Below, piece after piece: positions 13,717 through 13,718 of a stretch of DNA of 13,718 nucleotides. How positions within the stretch are numbered: position 1 is the stretch's first letter; each line of letters opens with the position of its first letter. The notes below the pieces were generated by a model. The model was not told the origin of the DNA. It ran no database searches and saw only the letters and a program-made list of their open reading frames with translations. The translations under genes were made by a program, and so were the position numbers. Source of the stretch: an uncultured Verrucomicrobiota bacterium (GTDB lineage: Bacteria > Verrucomicrobiota > Verrucomicrobiia > Chthoniobacterales > SZAS-18); NCBI GenBank assembly GCA_937873255.1, contig CALMVM010000010.1, forward strand, positions 1-13,718. Reading direction: 5' to 3'.

Positions 13717-13718
13717 CC

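Overview
The window is a dense block of flagellar genes, all on the + strand, with short gaps and no mobile elements, RNA genes or CRISPR. The DNA is strongly GC-rich. FlgI (P ring), FlgA (P-ring chaperone) and FlgH (L ring) show that the organism has an outer membrane and a Gram-negative type flagellum. The FlgJ without a muramidase domain, the non-acylated FlgH and the near absence of Shine-Dalgarno sites argue against a typical enterobacterial-type flagellum. I favour a member of the Verrucomicrobiota (Opitutales-like), but this is an inference with only moderate confidence and no marker gene proves it.

Region 1 (about 1-5810) is a late or accessory operon: a sigma-28-like promoter, then fliD (filament cap), a CsgG/FlgO-like lipoprotein of unknown role, a small protein whose C-terminus resembles the anti-sigma factor FlgM, fliS (flagellin chaperone), a FliT/FlgN-like chaperone, a degenerate histidine-kinase-like protein, and a response regulator with an HD-GYP-type domain that lacks key metal ligands. 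It ends in a perfect 22-bp inverted repeat. Region 2 (about 5926-11229) carries flgF, flgG, flgA, flgH, flgI, flgJ and flgN. These encode the distal rod, the P and L rings, the rod cap and a hook-junction chaperone. Sigma-54-like -24/-12 motifs lie before flgF and before flgI. Region 3 (about 11255-13653) is flgK-flgL (hook-filament junction) behind a second sigma-28-like promoter. The window closes with a G-rich stretch and a small hairpin.

Read together, the promoter motifs suggest a two-tier hierarchy. Rod and ring genes would be read from sigma-54-type promoters. The junction, cap, chaperone and signalling genes would be read from sigma-28-type promoters, possibly with the FlgM-like protein as checkpoint. 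The chaperones pair with clients in the same block: FliS for flagellin (not present here), the FliT-like protein next to FliD, and FlgN next to FlgK and FlgL. Genes for the hook, proximal rod, export gate, motor and flagellin are not in the window.

The most interesting items are the paired degenerate kinase and degenerate HD-GYP regulator inside a late flagellar operon, the unassigned lipoprotein, the candidate FlgM, the FlgH without a lipobox, and the recurring T/C-rich tract that replaces the Shine-Dalgarno site in front of most genes.
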